A stretch of DNA of 5,077 bases from positions 1 to 5,077 of the forward strand of contig CAJQOK010000443.1 of assembly GCA_905479905.1 (NCBI GenBank). The letters run 5' to 3'. How positions within the stretch are numbered: position 1 is the stretch's first letter; each line of letters starts with the position of its first letter. Made by a program: the position numbers and the translations under genes. The stretch comes from an uncultured Aliterella sp. Its GTDB lineage: Bacteria; Cyanobacteriota; Cyanobacteriia; Cyanobacteriales; Chroococcidiopsidaceae. Shown here piece after piece: positions 1 to 4,708 of this stretch. A model generated the notes under the pieces. That model was not told where the DNA came from and did not search any database. It saw only the letters and a program-made list of their open reading frames with translations.

Positions 1-347
1 GTGATTTCGGGAAATGCAGCCTTAGCTTGCTTGGCAAGAAAGGGTAACGATCCTGCGGGTGATGACGGCGAATTACGGTTAACGGCTTGCGTCTGCGAAA
101 AAGGACGATTAGAAGCTTTATTTATCTGTCGCCAATACAAAACTGATATGGCTTTGTCGAGTTCTTGTTGCAGTTGATTATTTTGTCTAAGCAATTGCTG
201 ATTTTGAGCATTTAAAGCCTCCGATAGCGCCTTGGATGCTTGCAATTCTATTGCTAATTCTTTGTACACCGAAACAGGTACAGAGGGCGCATAGGCGACG
301 GTGGGGTTCGATAAATTTTGATCTTCAGGGGTAGGGCGCGATCGCAT
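1..347 (-). CDS. Hypothetical coiled-coil protein, N-terminal part (runs off left edge)
   Basis: I do not recognise a named family. The frame opens at an ATG (345-347) with an in-frame TAA only five codons upstream, so the start must lie here; a TTG at 351-353 is the only alternative. It stays open to the window edge, giving 115 codons, and the C-terminus is missing. Residues 1-25 are Pro/Ser/Val-rich and probably disordered. Residues 27-65 (YKELAIELQ to LQQELDKA) are rich in Leu, Gln, Asn and Glu with heptad-like Leu spacing, predicting a coiled coil and oligomerisation. A Ser/Pro/Asn-rich linker follows. There is no signal peptide or membrane segment, so it is probably cytoplasmic. It lies on the same strand as aroE, 147 bp downstream, and probably has its own promoter. 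No Shine-Dalgarno is visible. Function unknown; similar short coiled-coil hypotheticals are, from memory, common in cyanobacteria. Confidence 0.72.
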   Translation of the reverse strand, partial: MRSRPTPEDQNLSNPTVAYAPSVPVSVYKELAIELQASKALSEALNAQNQQLLRQNNQLQQELDKAISVLYWRQINKASNRPFSQTQAVNRNSPSSPAGSLPFLAKQAKAAFPEI

Positions 348-377
348 GGGCAAATTTGCTTAAAAGTAGATACCACA

Positions 378-421
378 CTGTAGCCAAAACTAGAATTAGC
401 TACAGCTAGTCTTAAAGACTA
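378..421. repeat. Cluster of interlocking inverted repeats upstream of the coiled-coil gene
   Basis: Three overlapping dyads are visible. CTGTAGC (378-384) pairs with GCTACAG (399-405) across a 14-nt loop. TAGCT (397-401) pairs with AGCTA (404-408). TAGTCTTAAAGACTA (407-421) is a perfect palindrome with 7-bp arms around one central base. They lie 31-74 bp upstream of the minus-strand start at 347, where an operator or 5'-UTR structure would sit. The first two dyads share GCTA sequence, so they would be mutually exclusive as RNA hairpins. The regulator, if any, is unknown. Confidence 0.4.
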
Positions 422-476
422 TGCCCAACGATACTGGAAATCAGCACAATTTAAACGTTATTTTCTAAAACTATGG

Positions 477-491
477 AAAGTTTTAAACTTT
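477..491. repeat. 15-bp palindrome just after the aroE stop
   Basis: AAAGTTTTAAACTTT has 7-bp arms around one central T and lies three bases beyond the aroE stop codon (495-497). It is almost entirely A/T, so as an RNA hairpin it would be weak, and no T run follows it in the aroE direction. It could be a poor terminator, a protein site, or chance in AT-rich spacer DNA. Confidence 0.25.
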
Positions 492-494
492 GAC

Positions 495-1418
495 CTATTT
501 ATATTTACTGAGATGATTTTGCAACGACTGACGCATGATATCGACAGGTACAGGTTGCTGCAACCAAATTGTCAAAGCAGCCGCCCCTTGTTGTACAAGC
601 ATTTCTAAGCCATCAATAGCCGTCGCACCTCTTGCTTTTGCCTGTTGTAAAAACTTGGTAGGACGAGGAGTGTAAATTAAGTCATAGGCGATCGCATCCG
701 CCCGTAATAATGCCATTTCTTCATCACTCAAAGGCGACTGGGTAACGTTGGGATACATCCCAATAGGAGTTGTATTGATAATTACCTGTGCTTGGGGAAT
801 TAATAGGGGTAATTTATCCCAAGTACGGACTAATAACTTTGTAGCTAGTGAATCCCAACTAGCAATAAATTCGGCTAACTTTGTGGCATTTCTCCCAACT
901 ACGTAAGTTTCCCCAAAGCCTAATTGGGCGCAACCTGCTACTACAGCCCGTGCTGCGCCACCATTGCCTAAAACTACGGCGGTTTTTTGACTCCAATCTT
1001 GGTTGTAATGCAAAGGCGCAATAAAACCTTCTACATCGGTATTTGTACCCGCCCAAGTACCGCTACTTGTCCTCCAAACTGTATTGATAGCGCCAATTGC
1101 TTTAGCTGTGGGTGATATTTCCGCGATTAAAGGCTTAATTGCTTGTTTATGAGGAATTGTGATATTAAAACCCCCTAAATCTATCGCCGCAAACCCAGAA
1201 ATTGCCGCTTGTAAATTGTCTGGATGCACTGGTAAAGGTAGATAGACGTAATCTAAACCCAAGTGTGCGATCGCGGCATTGTGCATAATTGGCGATAGGG
1301 AATGTTCGATAGGATGCCCAATTACGCCCAATAGTTTAGTTTTTCCGGTAATTATTTGCGACATACTCCCTGCTGTACCTAACGCTTGCTCGTTAGAATT
1401 ATTAAAGTAACTTAACAT
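495..1418 (-). CDS. aroE: Shikimate dehydrogenase (NADP+), AroE
   Basis: Catalyses reversible NADPH-dependent reduction of 3-dehydroshikimate to shikimate in the cytoplasmic chorismate pathway. In the 307-residue reading, the shikimate-binding serines are S40 and S42 (EHSLSP). The catalytic Lys is K91 (NITIPHK), followed by N112 (GAINTV) and catalytic Asp D128 (GTNTD). The spacings 49, 21 and 16 match those of E. coli S16/K65/N86/D102. The Rossmann loop is GNGGAARA (151-158), the adenosine-phosphate segment is GRNATK (175-180), then INTTPIGM (214-221), Y249 (DLIY) and Q277 (GLEMLVQQGA). Family members are usually 270-290 aa. The first 18 residues (LSYFNNSNEQALGTAGS region) are not conserved, and the family N-terminus begins around ITGKTKLLG. 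I therefore favour the ATG at 1362-1364 (289 aa). That start also leaves 70 bp rather than 16 bp to the divergent hydrolase gene for promoters. Confidence 0.96.
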   Translation of the reverse strand: MLSYFNNSNEQALGTAGSMSQIITGKTKLLGVIGHPIEHSLSPIMHNAAIAHLGLDYVYLPLPVHPDNLQAAISGFAAIDLGGFNITIPHKQAIKPLIAEISPTAKAIGAINTVWRTSSGTWAGTNTDVEGFIAPLHYNQDWSQKTAVVLGNGGAARAVVAGCAQLGFGETYVVGRNATKLAEFIASWDSLATKLLVRTWDKLPLLIPQAQVIINTTPIGMYPNVTQSPLSDEEMALLRADAIAYDLIYTPRPTKFLQQAKARGATAIDGLEMLVQQGAAALTIWLQQPVPVDIMRQSLQNHLSKYK

Positions 1419-1434
1419 TATTTATAATTAAATC
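1365..1434. promoter_or_regulatory. Divergent promoter region aroE / alpha-beta hydrolase
   Basis: If aroE starts at 1364, this 70-bp AT-rich stretch must hold both divergent promoters. The only strong match is TATAAT at 1423-1428 on the plus strand. It ends six bases before the hydrolase ATG, so a transcript from it would be leaderless or nearly so. No good -35 lies 16-18 bp upstream. Minus-strand -10-like sequences (TATAAA, TAATAA) are present but not distinctive. A GGGAG lies just before the 1364 ATG, only one base away, which is too close for a normal Shine-Dalgarno. Confidence 0.35.
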
Positions 1435-2376
1435 ATGCAGGTAACACCAGCCGTTTCTACTACTCCAACTCCTGGTAAATATTGGCAGTGGCGCGGACAG
1501 TCAATTTATTATGTCAAAGCGGGAGAAAAGCAACAACGCCCACCTTTATTACTCGTGCATGGGTTTGGTGCTTCTACAGACCACTGGCGTAAAAATATCG
1601 CTCAATTGCAATTAGACTTTGAAGTATGGGCAATTGACTTACTGGGTTTTGGACGTTCGGCAAAACCTGAAATGGCTTACAGCGCCGAATTGTGGCGAGA
1701 TCAACTAAATGATTTTATTACCGAAGTTATTGGTCAACCAACGGTGTTAGCCGGAAATTCTCTCGGTGGCTATGCTTGTTTGTGTGTAGCAGCCCAGCGC
1801 CCAGAAGCCGCTTTAGGAGTAGTATTACTTAATAGTGCGGGGCCATTTTCCGCCGATGAGTCATCAGATGAACCCGATCCTTTGCAAGCAGAGGTACAAC
1901 CACCCAAACAACCGGAAGTGTGGCAAAAGTTTCTAGGCGAGGCGGCTAAATGGATATTTGGGCAACCATTGGCGCGGTTAATATTATTTCAATACGTGCG
2001 CCAACCTTGGGTAATTCGCCAAACTTTAGAAAGAGTTTATTTAGACAAAAGCGCTGTCACCGACCAATTAGTAGAAGAAATTTATCGCCCGTCTTGCGAT
2101 GCTGGTGCAGCCCAAGTATTTGCGGCAATTTTTAGCAATCCTCAAGGAGAAAAAGTTGATATTTTACTGCAACAGTTAAAATGCCCCTTACTAATGCTGT
2201 GGGGAGAAGGAGATCCTTGGATGAATACAAAAGAGCGATCGCCTAAATTTCGCCAATACTGCCCTAATTTGACCGAATACTTCTTGCGCGCTGGTCATTG
2301 TCCCCATGATGAAGTCCCAGAACAAGTTAATTCTCTTTTAAAGTCTTGGGTTTTATCGATTGCAGATGTAGCTTAA
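1435..2376 (+). CDS. Alpha/beta hydrolase, pheophytinase-like
   Basis: A 313-aa serine hydrolase with the complete fold signature. HGFG oxyanion motif is at 42-45, the DLLGFGRS segment at 68-75, the nucleophile elbow GNSLGG at 107-112 with S109, the acid D260 in LWGEGDPW, and the base H288 in AGHCPHDEVPE. A cap region lies around 135-230. The stretches LWRDQLNDFITEVIGQP (86-102), the GNSLGGY elbow and GHCPHDEVPE closely resemble, as I remember them, the same regions of plant pheophytinase (PPH), which removes phytol from pheophytin. A role in chlorophyll turnover or another ester hydrolysis is plausible but inferred; the substrate is not proven by sequence. No signal peptide is seen. The ATG at 1435 is the first in frame and gives a family-like N-terminus (KYWQWRGQSIYYVKAG). 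There is no Shine-Dalgarno. It is divergent from aroE and is followed three bases after the stop by a strong hairpin, so it is probably monocistronic. Confidence 0.93.
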   Translation: MQVTPAVSTTPTPGKYWQWRGQSIYYVKAGEKQQRPPLLLVHGFGASTDHWRKNIAQLQLDFEVWAIDLLGFGRSAKPEMAYSAELWRDQLNDFITEVIGQPTVLAGNSLGGYACLCVAAQRPEAALGVVLLNSAGPFSADESSDEPDPLQAEVQPPKQPEVWQKFLGEAAKWIFGQPLARLILFQYVRQPWVIRQTLERVYLDKSAVTDQLVEEIYRPSCDAGAAQVFAAIFSNPQGEKVDILLQQLKCPLLMLWGEGDPWMNTKERSPKFRQYCPNLTEYFLRAGHCPHDEVPEQVNSLLKSWVLSIADVA

Positions 2377-2378
2377 AC

Positions 2379-2423
2379 AAATTTAAGGGGTCTTATCCGC
2401 TTATGACAAGACCCCTCAAATTT
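2379..2423 (+). terminator. Strong hairpin terminator after the hydrolase gene
   Basis: Arms 2379-2394 and 2408-2423 pair over 16 positions with a single A-C mismatch (2385/2417) around a 13-nt loop. The core is GGGGTCTT / AAGACCCC, flanked by AAATTT on both sides. It starts three bases after the TAA of the hydrolase gene. A long U run is absent on the plus strand (only TTT inside the arm). On the minus strand the stem ends in AAATTT followed by GTTT, so it could also stop read-through from the convergent reductase gene. Confidence 0.72.
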
Positions 2424-2474
2424 CGGGATTCAGTTTATTCAAAGAAGTTAACAAATAAAGTGGAGAAATAACTA

Positions 2475-2624
2475 AAGTTTACATCTCTCGTAATTCCAGC
2501 ACAGTAGCGTCTTTCTAGACCTGATGGCTACGGCTTTATAGAGCTTTTTGCCACTAACCCTATACTTGGAACAATTACAAGTTTGGCTCTCTAACAGGGG
2601 ACACGAGGTTGAGCGCCTTTTTTT
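2475..2624 (+). ncRNA. Possible small RNA with three stem-loops in a convergent spacer
   Basis: Between two convergent genes, downstream of the hydrolase terminator, the plus strand can form three successive hairpins. Hairpin 1 is 2504-2531: GTAGC/GCTAC plus GTCT/AGAC, TTCT loop and a 6-nt 3' bulge CTGATG. Hairpin 2 is 2564-2582: ACTTG/CAAGT with a 9-nt loop. Hairpin 3 is a GC-containing terminator-like stem ending in seven Ts. No convincing ORF covers the region. A second terminator here needs a transcript that begins after the first one. A weak promoter candidate is TTAACA (2448-2453) with TAACTA (2469-2474), but the spacing is only 15 bp. The 5' end given is a guess. I cannot match it to a known RNA family. 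Confidence 0.27.
2585..2624 (+). terminator. Second rho-independent terminator-like hairpin with T7 tract
   Basis: GGC (2585-2587) pairs with GCC (2615-2617), CTC (2589-2591) with GAG (2611-2613), and AAC (2593-2595) with GTT (2608-2610). There is one 1x1 mismatch, one bulged T and a 12-nt loop. Seven Ts follow directly (2618-2624), then GTTTT. The stem is imperfect, but its position next to a T run is typical of an intrinsic terminator. It lies about 210 bp beyond the hydrolase stop and past that gene's own hairpin. Confidence 0.45.
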
Positions 2625-2687
2625 GTTTTAGCTGTTTTAAGCTTTTTGCGTCCTATTACTTAAGTTATCACTACTTTTTGTTTTAGC
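2620..2687 (+). repeat. 13-bp direct repeat, T-rich
   Basis: TTTTTGTTTTAGC occurs at 2620-2632 and again at 2675-2687. A related 10-mer, AGCTTTTTGC, occurs at 2542-2551 and 2640-2649. The copies may be remnants of local duplication or slippage in a T-rich spacer. No terminal inverted repeats or transposase remnants were seen around them. Confidence 0.35.
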
Positions 2688-2702
2688 AACGGTAAGTTTA
2701 CT

Positions 2703-2721
2703 AAAATTCAACCTTCTTGAA
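2703..2721 (-). terminator. Weak terminator candidate after the aldo/keto reductase
   Basis: On the minus strand, TTCAA and TTGAA (plus-strand 2717-2721 and 2707-2711) form a 5-bp stem around a 5-nt loop, directly followed by TTTT (2703-2706). It lies about 17 bases after the reductase stop. The stem is short and AT-rich, so this is only a candidate. Confidence 0.22.
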
Positions 2722-2737
2722 ACTTCTCAACATTATT

Positions 2738-3700
2738 TTAAGCAGCAAACCACATTACCGGGTTGTCGTCTAAATGCTCCGTAACGGTGCGCCCGATCGC
2801 ATCAATTTCTTGAAGTTCATCTGTAGAGAGTTTGATATTTGCAGCTAGAGCATTATTTACAGCTTGTTCAGTATTTCTTGCGCCCACAATAGCATTAGTT
2901 TGAGGTTGAGCAATTAGCCAAGCAAGAGCCAAATTACCTAAAGTAGCTTGATGGCGATCGGCGATTGGACGCAGTTTTGTTAAAGCTAATTGCGCCCTTT
3001 GATAATTTTCTCCTTGAAACAGCTTGTTTTTAGCCCGGTTATCTTTAGCATCGAATTTGTGGTCGGCGGCAAATTTGCCCGTTAATAATCCTTGCGCCAA
3101 AGGCGAGTAAGCAAGAATAGATATATCGTTTTCAATGCAATAAGATACAGTATCTTTTTCTACCTGTCGCCAAAACAGTGAGTAAGGCGGCTGGATGCTA
3201 TCAATTCGCCCGTACTGCGAAGCTTCTGCTAACTGATCGCGGGAAAAATTAGAAACCCCAATAGCGCGAATTTTGCCTTGCTCTAGCAGCTTATTTAAGG
3301 CGCTCATCGTTTCTTCAATGGGAACAACGGTACTATTAAAAGTGCCACTGGGCCAATGAATTTGATATAAATCGATATAATCAGTTTGCAGATTTTGTAA
3401 AGAGCGATCGCAAGCTTCAATTACTTGGTCGTATTTCAAATGATTGGCAAAAACTTTAGTAGCATAAACGGCTTTATCTCTTACGTCAGACAAAGCTTTA
3501 GCAACAATATGCTCTGAATGTCCCTCCCCATAAACTTCCGCCGTATCAATGGTAGTAATTCCCGCATCAAAAGCGGCTCTAATTGCCTTAGTTGTCTCCT
3601 CATCAGAAATTCCCACCCACATTCTTTTCCCAGCTTGCCAAGTTCCCATCAAAATCGGGCTAATTTGTAGATTCGATCTACCTAAGCGGCGCATTTCCAT
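2738..3700 (-). CDS. Aldo/keto reductase (NADPH-dependent)
   Basis: A 320-aa single-domain (alpha/beta)8-barrel oxidoreductase, the usual length for the family. The catalytic tetrad is complete: D52 and Y57 in DTAEVYGEG, K82 in YATKVF, and H115 in YQIHWP. Other family marks are the N-terminal MRRLGRSNLQIS strand and GT start of the barrel, GVSNFS (148-153), QPPYSLFWR (170-178), SPLAQGLLTGKF (199-210) and the NADPH 2'-phosphate-binding segment GARNTEQAVNN (273-283). Such enzymes reduce aldehydes or ketones to alcohols in the cytoplasm; the substrate cannot be told from sequence. There is no signal peptide. The ATG at 3698-3700 gives the usual MEMRRLG start, although the second ATG, two codons later, is also possible; neither has a clear Shine-Dalgarno. 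It converges on the hydrolase gene and diverges from the pentapeptide-repeat gene. Confidence 0.95.
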   Translation of the reverse strand: MEMRRLGRSNLQISPILMGTWQAGKRMWVGISDEETTKAIRAAFDAGITTIDTAEVYGEGHSEHIVAKALSDVRDKAVYATKVFANHLKYDQVIEACDRSLQNLQTDYIDLYQIHWPSGTFNSTVVPIEETMSALNKLLEQGKIRAIGVSNFSRDQLAEASQYGRIDSIQPPYSLFWRQVEKDTVSYCIENDISILAYSPLAQGLLTGKFAADHKFDAKDNRAKNKLFQGENYQRAQLALTKLRPIADRHQATLGNLALAWLIAQPQTNAIVGARNTEQAVNNALAANIKLSTDELQEIDAIGRTVTEHLDDNPVMWFAA

Positions 3701-3869
3701 AGCTAAGTTAAAAATAGGCTATTGTTACTTTCCTTTAATACATCGAGCAACAATTAAATTAATCTGTCTTAAGTCGCTTATTGCGATGATTTGGGGCATA
3801 ATATCGTCAATTGAAATATTAAATGTTACTCTACAAAAATTAGCGTACCCTTTGCCAAACTTCCCATTT
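3701..3869. promoter_or_regulatory. Divergent intergenic region, reductase / pentapeptide gene
   Basis: This AT-rich 169-bp spacer must carry promoters for both flanking genes. A weak minus-strand pair for the reductase is TTGCTC (3745-3750) with AACAAT (3721-3726), spaced 18 bp. On the plus strand TAATAT (3799-3804) and TATTAA (3817-3822) look like -10 elements, but no -35 at 16-18 bp fits well. A small dyad TCGC-TTATT-GCGA lies at 3774-3786. The assignment rests mainly on gene orientation. Confidence 0.3.
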
Positions 3870-4640
3870 ATGAAACTTTTTATTGCTGCTACGGTACTTA
3901 CTACAATTAACTTTGCTCATCCAGCTTTATCAGAAAGCATTGCTCATACCAGACAGTTGCTTGCAACTAAACAATGTCAAAGTTGCGATTTAAGTGGTGC
4001 AGGGCTAGTTATGGCGAATTTATCGGGAGCAAATTTAACGGGAGCTAACTTAAGCGGAGCAAATTTGAGCCGTGCAAATTTGAGTGGAGCCGATTTGACG
4101 GGTGCAAACTTAGTTGGCGCTTCTTTATTTGGAGCCAATTTAACGGGTGCAAAGTTAGGGGGAGCGCAAATAGCTGGGGCAGATTTTAGAGATGCTTACT
4201 TGTACAATGTTAGCTTTGGCGATGCTGATGTAAATGTAGCTCACTTGCAAGGTGCGATCGGTATACCCATAGCCGCCGGGAAAGCTGAAGACTTTTATCG
4301 CTGGGGGATGTTACAAGGGCAAAAAGGCGACTCTCAAGGGGCGATTGATTACTTTAACCAAGCTTTGACTATAGATCCAGAGTTTGCTTTAGCCTACATG
4401 GGTCGCGGTGTTGCACGTTACCAATTACTAGACCGTAAAGGCGCTAGAGATGATGCTAGAGTTGCTGATGAATTGTTTTTAGCTCAAGGTAATGTTCCTG
4501 GAACTCAGACAGCGCAAGCATTTATCAAAGAGTTAGAAGCGCCATTACCAAGCGATGCCAAGCCAAAAAGTAAAGGTAACTTTATGAATATTTTGGGATT
4601 ATTAGGCTCGGCTGCTGTAAAAATGTTTCTGCCATTTTAG
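3870..4640 (+). CDS. Exported pentapeptide-repeat and TPR protein
   Basis: A 256-aa protein. Residues 1-21 (MKLFIAATVLTTINFAHPALS) look like a Sec signal peptide with probable cleavage near ALS/ES, suggesting periplasm or thylakoid lumen. A cap with C36-x-x-C39 is followed by 18 uninterrupted quintets from C39 to G128. Those at 49-98 are near-ideal A(N/D)LxG and predict a right-handed quadrilateral beta-helix; the later ones degenerate. Residues 141-175 form a TPR (GDSQGAIDYFNQALTIDPEF), followed by a second, divergent helical pair to about 207. The tail 238-256 is hydrophobic or amphipathic (NILGLLGSAAVKMF). TPRs bind proteins, so a scaffold or adaptor role is inferred; no enzymatic motif is visible. 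The frame is open further upstream to 3549, but that part overlaps the reductase and does not look like protein. The ATG at 3870 alone gives a signal peptide. No Shine-Dalgarno is visible. Confidence 0.88.
   Translation: MKLFIAATVLTTINFAHPALSESIAHTRQLLATKQCQSCDLSGAGLVMANLSGANLTGANLSGANLSRANLSGADLTGANLVGASLFGANLTGAKLGGAQIAGADFRDAYLYNVSFGDADVNVAHLQGAIGIPIAAGKAEDFYRWGMLQGQKGDSQGAIDYFNQALTIDPEFALAYMGRGVARYQLLDRKGARDDARVADELFLAQGNVPGTQTAQAFIKELEAPLPSDAKPKSKGNFMNILGLLGSAAVKMFLPF
3984..4253 (+). repeat. 18 x 15-bp degenerate tandem repeat coding pentapeptides
   Basis: The pentapeptide domain is exactly 270 bp, or 18 units of 15 bp, with no spacer or frame change. At DNA level the middle units (about 4014-4163) are still recognisably related, around a GGAGCAAATTTAACG-like unit, with mostly synonymous drift (GGAGC/GGTGC, AATTT/AACTT). 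This fits growth by unit duplication. Units after about 4165 have lost nucleotide similarity. Confidence 0.75.
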
Positions 4641-4686
4641 TTAAGAGGAAATTTGCCAAAACCGTCAAAATTGACTCCGAATATAG

Positions 4687-4708
4687 ACAGTTATACCGTG
4701 ACAACTGT
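4687..4708. terminator. Small hairpin between convergent genes
   Basis: ACAGTT (4687-4692) and AACTGT (4703-4708) form a 6-bp stem around a 10-nt loop, between the pentapeptide gene and the stop of the convergent MAPEG gene, whose TAA it touches. There is no T run on either side. It could act as a weak bidirectional terminator. A second small dyad, GTCAA-AA-TTGAC, is at 4664-4675, too tight for a good hairpin. Confidence 0.25.

Noticed and set aside
859..1056. 65-codon minus-strand frame inside aroE
   Set aside because: Out-of-frame shadow of aroE, rich in Arg, Cys and Trp, with no recognisable domain.
1950..2135. 61-codon plus-strand frame inside the hydrolase gene
   Set aside because: Out-of-frame shadow of a well-supported gene, with no protein-like features.
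2500..2535. Minus-strand resemblance to the SRP 4.5S RNA tip (TCAGGTC..GAA.GA.GC)
   Set aside because: The invariant symmetric loop is not formed: GTAGC and GCTAC pair instead, leaving a one-sided 6-nt bulge, and the loop is not GNRA. No flanking SRP helix is seen.
2518..2535. Possible hammerhead ribozyme core (CTGATG)
   Set aside because: The required CUGANGA and GAAA core elements and the three stems are not present.
2424..2737. Degraded insertion sequence in the convergent spacer
   Set aside because: Reading both strands gave no transposase-like peptides and no terminal inverted repeats or target duplications.
3549..3869. 107-codon upstream extension of the pentapeptide-protein frame
   Set aside because: It overlaps the reductase gene on the other strand by about 150 bp, has no family-like sequence, and would bury the signal peptide that starts at 3870.
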